Source: Streptomyces sp. TBY4
Lineage (GTDB): Bacteria; Actinomycetota; Actinomycetes; Streptomycetales; Streptomycetaceae
Length of the DNA: 64,000 nt
NCBI RefSeq assembly: GCF_024213195.1
Contig: NZ_JANAVF010000005.1
Location: 410,542-474,541, forward strand
Reading direction: 5' to 3'
This document shows, piece by piece, positions 17,445 through 25,571 of this stretch. Every line of letters begins with the position of its first letter. Position 1 is the stretch's first letter. A model generated the notes under the pieces. It saw only the letters and a program-made list of their open reading frames with translations. It was not told the DNA's origin and made no database searches. The position numbers were made by a program, and so were the translations under genes.

Positions 17445-18264
17445 CCTGGACCACCACCTTCCGCGTCGCGGCCGCCTGCAGCAGCCGGCCCAGCCCGAGC
17501 AGCACCACCGCCCACGCGGCCTGGAAGCCCAGCCACCCGGCCGTACGAGCGCCCCCTCCGCCCCCGCCCAGCAGCACGTCCACCGGCACCTGGAGCATCG
17601 CCGCCCAGGGCAGCACGCGGACGAACTCCCCGAAGCCGCCCGGGAACACGGTCAGCGGCAGCAGCATCCCGGAGAAGAAGATGGAGACGACCGTCGCCAT
17701 CATGTTGATCCCGGCTCCGTCCATCAGCCAGAAGGCCGCCAGCCCCAGCAGGTAGCGCAGCGCGAAGCTCACCACCAGCCCGAGGAACACGGAGACCAGG
17801 AAGAGCAGCCAGCGCAGCGGCGCGGTGGGCAGCGCCAGCTGGAAGGCGAGCCCGCCGATCACCAGCGGTACTACGCCGCGGCCCAGGAGTTGAAACGCCG
17901 CCCGGCCCAGATCACCCGCGAGCCACCACAACTGGAGATCGGCCGGACGGTACAGATCGACGGCGATATCACCCGTACGGACGCGTTCCTGGAACTCCTC
18001 CTGGAAGCCGCCGCCGATCAGCGCCCCGGCGGCGAGCAGCGCCTGACTGACCCACATGAAGGTGAGGGCCTCGGACTGGTCGTAGCCTCCGAGCCCGGGC
18101 CGCTCGTCCCAGAGCGCGATGTACGTGTAGGCCAGGATGAAACCGAAGACGGTGTTGGTGAACACCCCGGCCGCGGTGGCCGTCCCGTAGGTGGCGTACC
18201 TGCGGAAGCCCCCGGCGGCGACCGCCCCGTAGAGCCCGGCTCGTCCCCTCACCGACTGGCGCAC
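17437..18264 (-). CDS. ABC-2 family transporter permease
   Basis: 275-aa membrane protein, first gene of the exporter operon. Six helices and the family segment RVRTGDIAVDLYRPADLQLWW, equivalent to DTMLVRPV in the partner. GTG start with GGAGGGGACGGG immediately upstream. Overlaps the next gene by 8 nt. Together with the ATPase it makes a complete ABC exporter. Confidence 0.9.
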   Translation of the reverse strand: MRQSVRGRAGLYGAVAAGGFRRYATYGTATAAGVFTNTVFGFILAYTYIALWDERPGLGGYDQSEALTFMWVSQALLAAGALIGGGFQEEFQERVRTGDIAVDLYRPADLQLWWLAGDLGRAAFQLLGRGVVPLVIGGLAFQLALPTAPLRWLLFLVSVFLGLVVSFALRYLLGLAAFWLMDGAGINMMATVVSIFFSGMLLPLTVFPGGFGEFVRVLPWAAMLQVPVDVLLGGGGGGARTAGWLGFQAAWAVVLLGLGRLLQAAATRKVVVQGG

Positions 18265-18303
18265 CCCGTCCCCTCCGTTTCCCCGGTCGTCGCTGCGTCG
18301 TTC

Positions 18304-18348
18304 CTCTGTCGGCCAAACCTCTGTCGCCCAAAGCTCTGTCGGCCAAAG
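18304..18348. repeat. Three tandem 15-bp repeats in a divergent promoter region
   Basis: Three head-to-tail units CTCTGTCGGCCAAAC, CTCTGTCGCCCAAAG and CTCTGTCGGCCAAAG lie between the exporter operon and the penicillin-binding protein gene. Period and sequence suit either a repeated protein-binding site or slippage; no regulator is known. Confidence 0.75.
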
Positions 18349-18480
18349 CGCGCGAGCTTAGTGCGGAGGGGCGATCCACGCGAACGAATTACGCCCGTCC
18401 GGAGCGGAAGCGGCGGCCATCGGGTAGACAGCATGAGGTACAGATGTGGATATTTCGTACGGCGCCGAGGAGTCCCGGAG

Positions 18481-20919
18481 ATGAGCGACCCGTCACCACC
18501 GCCCGGCTGGACGCCTCGCGATCCCGACACCCCCGAAGGACAGCAGGCACCGGGCGCCGACCCGCCCCCCGCAACGCCCGAGCCGCCCCGGAACCCCAAG
18601 GAGGCCAAGCGGGCGGAGAGACAGCGGGCGAAGGCGGCGAAGAAGGCCAAGCGCAAGCGCACCGGCTGGCGCCGGCTCCTCCCGACCTGGCGCATGGTGC
18701 TGGGCGCGTTCCTGCTCGGCGCCCTGCTGCTCTGCGGCGCCCTCGTGGCCGGCTACCTGCTGGTCCACATCCCGCCCGCCAACGCGGCCGCCACCGCGCA
18801 GTCCAACGTCTACCTCTACACCGACGGCACCCAGCTCGCCCGTGACGGCGAGGTCAACCGCGTCAACGTACCGCTCTCCCAGGTCCCCCTGACGGTGCAG
18901 CAGACCGTACTGGCCGCCGAGGACCGCGACTTCTACTCCGAACGGGCGGTGGACCCCGCGGCGATGCTGCGCGCGGCCTGGAACACCGCGACCGGCAAGG
19001 GCACCCAGTCCGGCTCCACGATCACCCAGCAGTACGTCAAGAACTACTACCTGGGCCAGGAGCAGACGATCAAGCGGAAGGTGAAGGAGTTCTTCATCGC
19101 GATCAAGCTCGGTCGTGAGAAGTCGAAGAACTACATCCTCGAGGGGTACCTGAACACCAGCTACTTCGGCCGCAACGCCTACGGCATCCAGGCCGCCGCC
19201 CAGGCCTACTACGGCAAGGACGTCGGCAAACTCAACGCCGCCGAGGGCGCCTACCTCGCCACCCTCCTCAACTCCCCCAGCGCCTTCGACGTCGTCGCCC
19301 ACCCCCAGGGCCGCGGCCGCGCCCTCGCCCGCTGGAACTACGTGCTCGACGGCATGGTCAAGAAGGGCTGGATGACGCCCGCCGAACGCGCGGCCACCCA
19401 GTTCCCCGAGCCCGGCAAGGTGCGCCCGGCCGCGGGCCTGTCCGGACAGCGCGGCTACCTGGTCGAAGCCATCAAGGACTACATCGTCGAGAACAAGATC
19501 CTCGACGACAAGACCCTCGCCGAGGGCGGCTACCGCATCACCACCACCATCGACAAGGCCCGCCAGACCGCCATGGTCGACGCCGTCGACGACAAGGTGG
19601 TCAGCGAGCTCGAACCCGACAAGCGCAAGGCGGACCGCGTCGTACGCACCGGAGCCGTCTCCATCGACCCGGCCACCGGCAAGGTCGTCGCCCTGTACGG
19701 CGGCATCGACTACACCAAGCAGTTCGTCAACAACGCCACCCGGCACGACTACCAAGTGGCCTCCACCTTCAAGCCGTTCGTCTTCGCCTCCGCCGTGCAG
19801 AACGACTCCCGCACCCAGGACGGCCGCACGATCACCCCGTACACGATCTACAACGGCGACAACAAGCGGCGCGTGGTCGGCACCCGCATCCCCTACATGC
19901 CCGAGAACGAGGGGCAGGTCAGCTACGGCAACATCACCGTCAACACCGCCACCGACCTCTCCGTCAACACCGTCTTCGCCCAGATGGTCGTCGACGTCGG
20001 CACCGACAAGGTCAAGCAGACCGCCATCGCCCTCGGCATCCCCGAGGACACCCCGAACTTCGACCCGGGACCGGCCATGGCCCTGGGCACCATGCAGGCC
20101 AGCGTCCTGGACATGACCCAGGCCTACGCCACCCTCGCCGCCCACGGCCGCCGCATCCCGCACACCTTCGTCGAGAAGATCACCAAGGAGGGGGACTCCG
20201 TCCCGCTCCCGGCGCGCGATCCGGCCCAGGCCATCAGTCGCGAGGCCGCCGACACCACCACGTCCATGCTGGTCAGCGTCGTGGACAACGGCACCGGTAC
20301 GGCCGCCCTGGCCGCCGGCCACCCGGCCGCCGGCAAGACGGGGACCGGCGAACTGGACCGCTCGGCCTGGTTCGCGGCGTACACCCCGGACCTGGTCACG
20401 GTCGTCTCGATGATGGGCCAGGACCCGGACACCGGGTCCCTGGAATCCCTCTACGGGGCCCTGGGCGAGGCCCGCATCAGCGGTGGCGGCTACCCGGCCC
20501 GGATCTGGGCCCAGTACACGAAGACGGCCCTGGCGGACAGCGACCCCGTGGACTTCGATCTGGAGCTCATGCCGGGCGCCAACCGGCCGCCGCAGCCCCC
20601 GCCCGCGGACCCGAGCCCGGACGAGTCCCCACAGGAAACCCCGGGCGACCGCCCCACCGGACGGCCCGGCCGCCCGACCCGGACCCCGCCGACCACCGGG
20701 CAGACGAACGGGGGCCAGACCACGGGAGGCCGCACGGACGGCGGCCAGACCACCGGCGGCCGCACGGACGGCGGCCAGACCACGGGGGGCGACACCACCG
20801 GAGGCGACACCACCGGCGGCCAGACCGACGCCGGCACCACGAACGGCGCCACGACGGGCGGCGCCCAGGGCGGCGGCACCACAGAAGGCCTCCGCCCACC
20901 GGCGGACCTACTGGAGTAA
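18481..20919 (+). CDS. Class A penicillin-binding protein (transglycosylase/transpeptidase)
   Basis: 812 aa bifunctional peptidoglycan synthase. A Pro/charged cytoplasmic N-terminus (1-65) leads to one membrane helix (~72-95). The GT51 glycosyltransferase domain has catalytic glutamate E147 in AEDRDFYSE and GSTITQQYVKN. The transpeptidase domain has SxxK at S428-K431 (ASTFKPF), SxN at S494-N496 (LSVNTVF) and KTG at 619-621 (GKTGTGE). The tail after ~690 is Pro-rich and then consists of TTGGRTDGGQ-type repeats (20700-20850), a low-complexity extracellular extension. The ATG at 18481 is chosen for the GAGGAG site 8 nt upstream. All catalytic motifs are intact. Confidence 0.95.
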   Translation: MSDPSPPPGWTPRDPDTPEGQQAPGADPPPATPEPPRNPKEAKRAERQRAKAAKKAKRKRTGWRRLLPTWRMVLGAFLLGALLLCGALVAGYLLVHIPPANAAATAQSNVYLYTDGTQLARDGEVNRVNVPLSQVPLTVQQTVLAAEDRDFYSERAVDPAAMLRAAWNTATGKGTQSGSTITQQYVKNYYLGQEQTIKRKVKEFFIAIKLGREKSKNYILEGYLNTSYFGRNAYGIQAAAQAYYGKDVGKLNAAEGAYLATLLNSPSAFDVVAHPQGRGRALARWNYVLDGMVKKGWMTPAERAATQFPEPGKVRPAAGLSGQRGYLVEAIKDYIVENKILDDKTLAEGGYRITTTIDKARQTAMVDAVDDKVVSELEPDKRKADRVVRTGAVSIDPATGKVVALYGGIDYTKQFVNNATRHDYQVASTFKPFVFASAVQNDSRTQDGRTITPYTIYNGDNKRRVVGTRIPYMPENEGQVSYGNITVNTATDLSVNTVFAQMVVDVGTDKVKQTAIALGIPEDTPNFDPGPAMALGTMQASVLDMTQAYATLAAHGRRIPHTFVEKITKEGDSVPLPARDPAQAISREAADTTTSMLVSVVDNGTGTAALAAGHPAAGKTGTGELDRSAWFAAYTPDLVTVVSMMGQDPDTGSLESLYGALGEARISGGGYPARIWAQYTKTALADSDPVDFDLELMPGANRPPQPPPADPSPDESPQETPGDRPTGRPGRPTRTPPTTGQTNGGQTTGGRTDGGQTTGGRTDGGQTTGGDTTGGDTTGGQTDAGTTNGATTGGAQGGGTTEGLRPPADLLE

Positions 20920-20932
20920 CCGGCTCACTGAC

Positions 20933-21253
20933 TCAGTGACCGGAGGTCGCCTTCAGCCCCACCACGGCGACCAGCAGCAGACAGATGAAGAAGATCCGGG
21001 CGGCGGTGACGGGCTCCCCCAGCACCGCCATGCCGAGCACCGCCGCCCCGGCCGCGCCGATGCCGACCCAGACGCCGTAGGCCGTACCGATCGGCAGGGT
21101 CTTGGCGGCGTACGACAGCAGCACCATGCTCGCCACGATGCCGGCGCCCGTGAACACGCTCGGCCACAGCCGCGTGAACCCTTCGGTGAACTTCATGCCG
21201 ATCGACCAGCCGACTTCGAGCAGACCGGCGAGAAGAAGCAGAACCCAGGCCAT
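20933..21253 (-). CDS. sugE: SMR-family guanidinium exporter SugE/Gdx
   Basis: 106-aa small multidrug resistance protein with four helices. The conserved membrane glutamate is E13 in GLLEVGWSIGMKF, the SugE-type version of the motif, and GxAYGVWVGIGA follows near residue 60. SugE/Gdx proteins export guanidinium in exchange for protons. The ATG at 21253 has GGAGG 8 nt upstream. A guanidine-III riboswitch lies in its leader, which supports guanidinium export rather than quaternary-amine resistance. A short palindrome (CACTGACTCAGTG) overlaps its stop and the convergent PBP end. Confidence 0.93.
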   Translation of the reverse strand: MAWVLLLLAGLLEVGWSIGMKFTEGFTRLWPSVFTGAGIVASMVLLSYAAKTLPIGTAYGVWVGIGAAGAAVLGMAVLGEPVTAARIFFICLLLVAVVGLKATSGH

Positions 21254-21284
21254 GACAGGCACCTCCGGAACGAGAGCGGAACGG

Positions 21285-21355
21285 GGTGCGTCGTCTTGTC
21301 ATGCAGCCACTGGCCACTGGCCAAGGGCGACCCGGTACGGCGCGTCTCGTCGGGG
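21285..21355 (-). promoter_or_regulatory. Guanidine-III (ykkC-III) riboswitch
   Basis: On the minus strand the leader of sugE reads CCCGACGAGACGCGCCGTAC then CGGGTC, then a longer insert, then GACAAGACGACGC. This matches the guanidine-III aptamer I know from Thermobifida fusca (CCGGACGAGGUGCGCCGUAC ... GGUC-AG-GACAAGACGGCGC): P1 stem CCCG/CGGG, conserved ACGAG and GCGCCGTAC, the GTC/GAC hairpin, and the CAAGACG 3' strand for the pseudoknot. Differences: the apical hairpin is expanded by about 27 nt (GCCCTTGGCC...), and one base in the GCGCCGT/ACGACGC pseudoknot is mispaired (C opposite A). It ends about 30 nt before the sugE ATG, so control of translation initiation is the likely mechanism. 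Confidence 0.85.
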
Positions 21356-21386
21356 GTTCCCCACCACCGTAGCAAAACTGAACGAA

Positions 21387-21416
21387 AAGGGCCGGTGACG
21401 ATGGTCACCGGCCCTT
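21387..21416 (-). terminator. Hairpin terminator of the GroES-like gene
   Basis: 13-bp perfect stem AAGGGCCGGTGAC / GTCACCGGCCCTT with loop GATG, between the end of the GroES-like gene and the sugE leader. On the minus strand it ends with TTTTCG, a modest T-run. Confidence 0.8.
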
Positions 21417-21433
21417 CCTCAGACCACTCAGGG

Positions 21434-21775
21434 CTAGAGGTAAAGCCCCGTGGAGTCTTCCGACCCCAGCCGCTCGGCGGCCACGGCGTGCAGGTCCCGC
21501 TCCCGCATCAGCAGGTACGTCGCCCCGCGCACCTCCACCTCGGCCCGCTCCTCGGGGTCGTACAGGACCCGGTCCCCCGGCTCGACCGTCCGTACGTTCT
21601 GCCCGACCGCAACCACCTCGGCCCAGGCCAGCCGCTTGCCCACCGCGGCCGTCGCCGGGATCAGGATGCCGCCGCCCGAGCGGCGCTCACCCTCCGGCGA
21701 ATCGGATTTCACGAGCACGCGGTCGTGGAGCATCCGGATGGGCAGCTTGTCGTGGGTGGTGGTGTTCTCGCTCAC
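21434..21775 (-). CDS. GroES-like co-chaperonin
   Basis: 113 aa, similar to the GroES fold: IRMLHDRVLVKSD, SGGGILIPATA (mobile-loop region), WAEVVAVGQNVRTVEPGDRVLYDPEERAEVEVRG, and the closing TYLLMRERDLHAV. It is an orphan without an adjacent groEL, and it lacks the canonical EKPQ-type start, so it is probably a divergent paralogue rather than the housekeeping GroES. It is followed by a terminator. Confidence 0.85.
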   Translation of the reverse strand: MSENTTTHDKLPIRMLHDRVLVKSDSPEGERRSGGGILIPATAAVGKRLAWAEVVAVGQNVRTVEPGDRVLYDPEERAEVEVRGATYLLMRERDLHAVAAERLGSEDSTGLYL

Positions 21776-21821
21776 GCCCCGAACCTACCCGCCCGCACCC
21801 GCCCCGCACCCCGCAGGGTCA

Positions 21822-22190
21822 TCAGCGCTTGCGCCGCGCCGACATCACCAGCAGGCCCACGACTCCGGCCGCGAGCAGCGCCACCGGCACGATCCGCTCG
21901 ACGCGCGGAGCGCCGTCGTCGTGGCGCAGCCCGTCGCGGGCGTCGGTGACGAGGCGGTTCACCGTCGCCACCGCGCGGCCGACGACGTGGTCGATGTTGC
22001 CGACCACCTTCGCCTTGGCGTCCCCGACGATCGTCTTGGGGTGCATGCGCACCCCGATCTCGTCGAGCGCCTCGGCGAGCTGCTCGCGGCGGCGGACGAT
22101 GTCCGCCTCGATCTGTGCGGGGGTCCTGGCTTCCGGCACCGCGCTGCCTCCGTCGTCGTGGTCGGTCCCACGGCGGGCGTAGCCCACCAT
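21822..22190 (-). CDS. DUF3618 membrane-anchored protein
   Basis: 122 aa. TPAQIEADIVRRREQLAEALDEIGVRMHPKTIVGDAK is the diagnostic DUF3618 N-terminal helix; one membrane helix (IVPVALLAAGVVGLLVMSA) with a basic RRKR tail ends it. Members are common in actinobacteria with no known function. It lies divergent to bcp with a 64-bp spacer, and upstream of the GroES-like gene. Confidence 0.85.
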   Translation of the reverse strand: MVGYARRGTDHDDGGSAVPEARTPAQIEADIVRRREQLAEALDEIGVRMHPKTIVGDAKAKVVGNIDHVVGRAVATVNRLVTDARDGLRHDDGAPRVERIVPVALLAAGVVGLLVMSARRKR

Positions 22191-22254
22191 GAACAGTCTG
22201 TCAGCAGCTTAGTCTCGACACCGTACCGATCCCCTCCCGAGGAGACTGTTGAGA

Positions 22255-22722
22255 ATGAGCGAGCGACTTGAGCCGGGCGACATCGCCCCCGCCTTCACCC
22301 TGCCCGACGCGGACGGCAACGAGATCTCGCTCGCCGACCACAAGGGCCGCAAGGTCATCGTGTACTTCTACCCGGCCGCGCTGACGCCGGGCTGCACGAA
22401 GCAGGCCTGCGACTTCACGGACAACCTGGCGGTCCTGGCCACGGCCGGCTACGACGTCATCGGCGTCTCGCCCGACAAGCCGGAGAAGCTGGCGAAGTTC
22501 CGCGAGCAGGAGCACCTGAAGGTCACCCTGGTCGGCGACCCCTCGAAGGAGGTCCTGACGGCGTACGGGGCCTTCGGCGAGAAGAAGCTCTACGGCAAGA
22601 CCGTCACCGGGGTCATCCGCTCCACGGTGATCGTCGACGAGGAGGGCAAGGTCGAACGCGCCCTCTACAACGTCAAGGCCACGGGCCACGTAGCCAAGAT
22701 CATCAAGGACCTGGGCATCTGA
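22255..22722 (+). CDS. bcp: Thioredoxin-dependent thiol peroxidase (Bcp/PrxQ)
   Basis: 155-aa atypical 2-Cys peroxiredoxin that reduces hydroperoxides. The peroxidatic Cys is C47 in YPAALTPGCTKQAC with the resolving Cys C52 five residues later, the arrangement of Bcp. The ATG at 22255 is preferred over TTG at 22249 because GAGGAGA lies 10 nt upstream. Likely monocistronic, ending in a strong terminator at 22743. Confidence 0.95.
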   Translation: MSERLEPGDIAPAFTLPDADGNEISLADHKGRKVIVYFYPAALTPGCTKQACDFTDNLAVLATAGYDVIGVSPDKPEKLAKFREQEHLKVTLVGDPSKEVLTAYGAFGEKKLYGKTVTGVIRSTVIVDEEGKVERALYNVKATGHVAKIIKDLGI

Positions 22723-22742
22723 CCCCACCCCTCTCCTCGCAC

Positions 22743-22773
22743 AGCGGCCCGCACCCACCCGGTGCGGGCCGCT
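22743..22773 (+). terminator. Terminator of bcp
   Basis: Perfect 13-bp stem AGCGGCCCGCACC / GGTGCGGGCCGCT around loop CACCC, followed by CTGCTTG. Confidence 0.85.
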
Positions 22774-22867
22774 CTGCTTGCCGGACGAATCCGGCCGCAA
22801 CTGTCCGACCATCGGTCCGTTACTCCGTACGAGGGCCGCACGCGCGGCCGGGACGGAGGGGACGCGG

Positions 22868-23521
22868 ATGCCGATCAGCCCGTACACGAGGGAACGCCTC
22901 GCGGAGGCGGCGGACGGGTCACGGACACTGACCGAGGCGCTGACGAAGCTGGGGGTGGACCCGAAGGGCGGGTCGCGGCGATACCTGCTCGACCGCATGC
23001 GGAAGCTGGGCGTGGACGTCTCCCACTTCGAGCGGGAGGGAGCCCTCAAGTGGACGAAGGAGATCCTGGAGGAGGCGGTCGCGTCCTCGACGAACATGTG
23101 CGAGGTCCTGAGGCACCTCGGCCTGGACGTCGTAGGCGGCCACCACACGCACATCAGCCGCCGGGTGAAGGCCTTCTGCATAGACACCTCGCATTTCAGG
23201 CTCCCCTCCCCCGCAGGCCGCCCCAAGAGCCGGCGGACGCCGGAGGCGATCCTCGTAAAGCAGCAGGACCCCCGCATCCGCCGACGCCAGGGCGAGCAGC
23301 TCAGGGGAGCACTCGCCGAGCTGGGCATCCCCGAACGCTGTGCGATGTGCGGCATCGAACCGATCTGGCAGGGGGAACCGCTCCCTCTGGAGGTCGACCA
23401 CCTCGACGGCGATTGGCGAAACAACCAGGCGGCCAACCTCCGCCTCCTGTGTCCCAACTGCCACTCCACGACCGACACATACCGTGGCCGCGGCAAGCGG
23501 CGACACGGAGCGGCCGCGTGA
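22868..23521 (+). CDS. HNH endonuclease-like protein, copy 1
   Basis: 217 aa. The C-terminal HNH fold is intact: C148xxC151 (CAMCG), the DH pair in LPLEVDHLDGDW (D167, H168), N180 in AANLRLLC, and the second zinc pair with histidine C185xxC188H189. The N-terminus holds two HTH-like repeats, each of the pattern LTEALTKLG...RMRKLGVDVSHF and MCEVLRHLG...RRVKAFCIDTSHF, common in phage/intron-type homing endonucleases and their relatives. ATG with GGAGGGGA ~8 nt upstream. It overlaps the next gene by 4 nt (GTGA). Target unknown. Confidence 0.85.
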   Translation: MPISPYTRERLAEAADGSRTLTEALTKLGVDPKGGSRRYLLDRMRKLGVDVSHFEREGALKWTKEILEEAVASSTNMCEVLRHLGLDVVGGHHTHISRRVKAFCIDTSHFRLPSPAGRPKSRRTPEAILVKQQDPRIRRRQGEQLRGALAELGIPERCAMCGIEPIWQGEPLPLEVDHLDGDWRNNQAANLRLLCPNCHSTTDTYRGRGKRRHGAAA

Positions 23522-24210
23522 GCGCCCTGGTGCGGCACACCCATGAATCACTGGCCGCGGCAGCTGCGGGCTGCACTTCGATGGAGGAGGTCATCGCCCG
23601 TCTCGTCGCCAAGCCGTACCCGGAGCTCGAACGCCACCTGCGGCGGCGGTTCGCCCAGCACGGGGTCGACGTCTCGCACCTCACGCGGAGCCGGCGCGGC
23701 CGCACGAGGGCATCGCGCCCGGATGGTGCCGATCTGCGCCACGCGGTCGAAGCGTCCCACTCATTGGCCGAGACACTAAGGCGCCTGGGGCTGCCCGACA
23801 GCGGCACCCAGCGCAGGAATCTGCACCGGTGGATACGGGAGGAGGACCTCTCGACCGAGCATTTCCTCGGCCAGGCCCATCAGCGCGGCAAGCCTGGCCC
23901 CACGCCGGTGAAACCGGCCGAGGAGATCCTCGTCAAGCACGAGCGGAGGCAGCGCACCCGCACACATCTGCTCCGCCGCGCCCTTCGGGAGGTGGGAGTC
24001 GAGGAATGCTGCGAAAGGTGCGGCACACCGCCCGAGTGGCACGGACGCCCGATGACGCTGGAGGTCGATCACATCAACGGCGACTGGAGCGATGACCGAC
24101 GGGAGAACCTTCGACTCCTGTGCCCCAATTGCCATGCGCTGACGGACACGTGGTGTGGAAATCGCCGACACAAGTCAGTCGCACAGCCGAGCCGGACGGC
24201 CGTAGACTGA
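23518..24210 (+). CDS. HNH endonuclease-like protein, copy 2
   Basis: 230 aa, paralogous to the preceding gene with the same layout: two HTH-like repeats (MEEVIARLVAKPY...RRFAQHGVDVSHL; LAETLRRLGLP...LHRWIREEDLSTEHF), a basic linker, then HNH with CERCG, TLEVDHINGDW, ENLRLLCPNCHALTDT. GTG start at 23518 lies inside the preceding gene's stop (GTGA), so it is translationally coupled. Both nuclease cores look intact. The pair lies ~40 bp from tRNA-Leu, but no integrase or prophage genes are present. Confidence 0.82.
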   Translation: MSALVRHTHESLAAAAAGCTSMEEVIARLVAKPYPELERHLRRRFAQHGVDVSHLTRSRRGRTRASRPDGADLRHAVEASHSLAETLRRLGLPDSGTQRRNLHRWIREEDLSTEHFLGQAHQRGKPGPTPVKPAEEILVKHERRQRTRTHLLRRALREVGVEECCERCGTPPEWHGRPMTLEVDHINGDWSDDRRENLRLLCPNCHALTDTWCGNRRHKSVAQPSRTAVD

Positions 24211-24252
24211 CGAAGCCGAACCGGGCCGATGTCCGAATTTACCCGGTTTAGG

Positions 24253-24336
24253 GCGGTTGTGGCGGAATTGGCCTACGCGCAACTTTTAGGTAGTTGTGGG
24301 AGAAATCCCTTGAGGGTTCGAGTCCCTCCAGCCGCA
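24253..24336 (+). tRNA. tRNA-Leu (anticodon UAG)
   Basis: Acceptor stem GCGGTTG / CAGCCGC plus discriminator A. The anticodon stem CAACT / AGTTG encloses loop TTTAGGT, giving anticodon TAG. A long variable arm (GGGA-GAAA-TCCC) and T-arm GAGGG-TTCGAGT-CCCTC are typical of a class II leucine tRNA. The 3' CCA is not encoded. A hairpin terminator follows at 24347. Confidence 0.96.
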
Positions 24337-24346
24337 CATCGGAAGC

Positions 24347-24382
24347 GACGGCCCCGGTCCAGCAGCAGGGACCGGGGCCGTC
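24347..24382. terminator. Terminator between tRNA-Leu and rdgB
   Basis: Perfect 14-bp stem GACGGCCCCGGTCC / GGACCGGGGCCGTC with an 8-nt loop, 10 bp after the tRNA and 16 bp from the stop of the convergent rdgB, so it may serve both. Confidence 0.85.
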
Positions 24383-24398
24383 GGCATTCCTGCGGGCG

Positions 24399-25031
24399 TC
24401 AGCCCAGCAGTTCGCGGACCGCCGGGACCAGGGCTCGGAAGGCCTGGCCTCGGTGGGAGATGGCGTTCTTTTCTGCCGGGGTGAGTTCCGCGCAGGTGCG
24501 GGACTCGCCGAGGGGCTGGAGGATCGGGTCGTAGCCGAAGCCGCCCGTGCCCGACGGGGTGTGGCGGAGGGTGCCCAGGAGGCGGCCTTCGACCACGCGT
24601 TCCGTGCCGTCGGGGAGGGCGAGGGCGGCCGCGCAGAAGAAGTGGGCGCCGCGGTGTTCGTCGTCGATGTCGCCGAGCTGCGCCAGGAGCAGGGCCAGGT
24701 TCGCGGCGTCGTCGCCGTGGGAGCCGGCCCAGCGGGCCGAGAAGATGCCCGGGGCGCCGTTCAGTACGTCCACGCAGAGGCCCGAGTCGTCCGCGACCGC
24801 CGGCAGGCCCGTGGCCTGCGCCAGGGCGTGGGCCTTGAGGAGGGCGTTCTCGGCGAAGGTGACGCCGGTCTCCTTGACGTCCGGGATCTCCGGGTACGCG
24901 TCCGCGCCGACCAGCTCGTGCGGCAGGCCGGCGGCGGACAGGATGGCGCGGAGTTCCGTGACCTTGCCCGCGTTGCGCGTGGCGAGGATCAGGCGGCTGG
25001 CAGAGCTGGGCGGAGTCGGCGTCGAGGTCAT
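24399..25031 (-). CDS. rdgB: dITP/XTP pyrophosphatase (RdgB/HAM1 family)
   Basis: 210 aa non-canonical purine NTP pyrophosphatase. The N-terminal nucleotide motif LILATRNAGKVTEL, E/D residues GVTFAENALLKAHA, the catalytic DDSGLCVDVLNGAPGIFSARWAG and the C-terminal GFGYDPILQP...AEKNAISHRGQA are all present. It cleanses ITP/dITP/XTP from nucleotide pools. Same strand as the lipoprotein and rph genes upstream, separated by 40 bp. Confidence 0.95.
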   Translation of the reverse strand: MTSTPTPPSSASRLILATRNAGKVTELRAILSAAGLPHELVGADAYPEIPDVKETGVTFAENALLKAHALAQATGLPAVADDSGLCVDVLNGAPGIFSARWAGSHGDDAANLALLLAQLGDIDDEHRGAHFFCAAALALPDGTERVVEGRLLGTLRHTPSGTGGFGYDPILQPLGESRTCAELTPAEKNAISHRGQAFRALVPAVRELLG

Positions 25032-25071
25032 GGGGTCATTATCCCGGGCCGCGCCGGGGCCCCGGCCGGGG

Positions 25072-25458
25072 TCAGCCCGGGGAGCAGACCTTCGAGATCT
25101 CCTTCGCCGCGTCCGCGACCGGGGTGATGTCCGGGGCGGTGGTGCCGCTTTCGATGGAGGTGCGGACGTTCTGGACGGCCGTGTTCATCGAGGAGATGGC
25201 CTTGCTCAGGTCGGCGTTGTCGGTCTGGTCGCCGATCTTCTTGAGGTTGGCCTCGATCGCGTTGAGCGCGTTCTGGGCGTCCTGCGGGCTGTTCCCGGCC
25301 TGGGAGACCGCCTGCTGGAGGTCGTTGGCGCCGTCCGTGATGGCGACCGCCGTGCTCGCGCAGTCCATCGCCGTCGAGATGGCGTCGCAGGAGGTGATCG
25401 CGGGTATGGCGAGCGCTGCCGTCAGGGCAACGGCCGCGAGGCGGTACTTCGGCTTCAC
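25072..25458 (-). CDS. Small lipoprotein
   Basis: 128-aa putative lipoprotein: a basic N-terminus, a hydrophobic segment (LAAVALTAALAIPA), and lipobox ITSC with lipid-anchored C24. The mature part is helical (DLQQAVSQAGNSPQDAQNALNAIEANLKKIGDQ...DLSKAISSMNTAV). GTG start with GGGGG ~5 nt upstream. No known function; it lies between rph and rdgB on the same strand. Confidence 0.75.
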   Translation of the reverse strand: MKPKYRLAAVALTAALAIPAITSCDAISTAMDCASTAVAITDGANDLQQAVSQAGNSPQDAQNALNAIEANLKKIGDQTDNADLSKAISSMNTAVQNVRTSIESGTTAPDITPVADAAKEISKVCSPG

Positions 25459-25571
25459 TTCGGCCCCCAGGAGGATGTGGACGTGCAGGTACGTGGACGG
25501 GCGCACGGCTTCGACGCCGTGCACCCGTATCCACACAGACGCGCGGACGGGCCGCGCGGTTGCCGCGAGCT

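Noticed and set aside
24200..24400. Attachment site of an integrated element at tRNA-Leu
   Set aside because: No integrase, and no duplicated tRNA 3' end found within the window.
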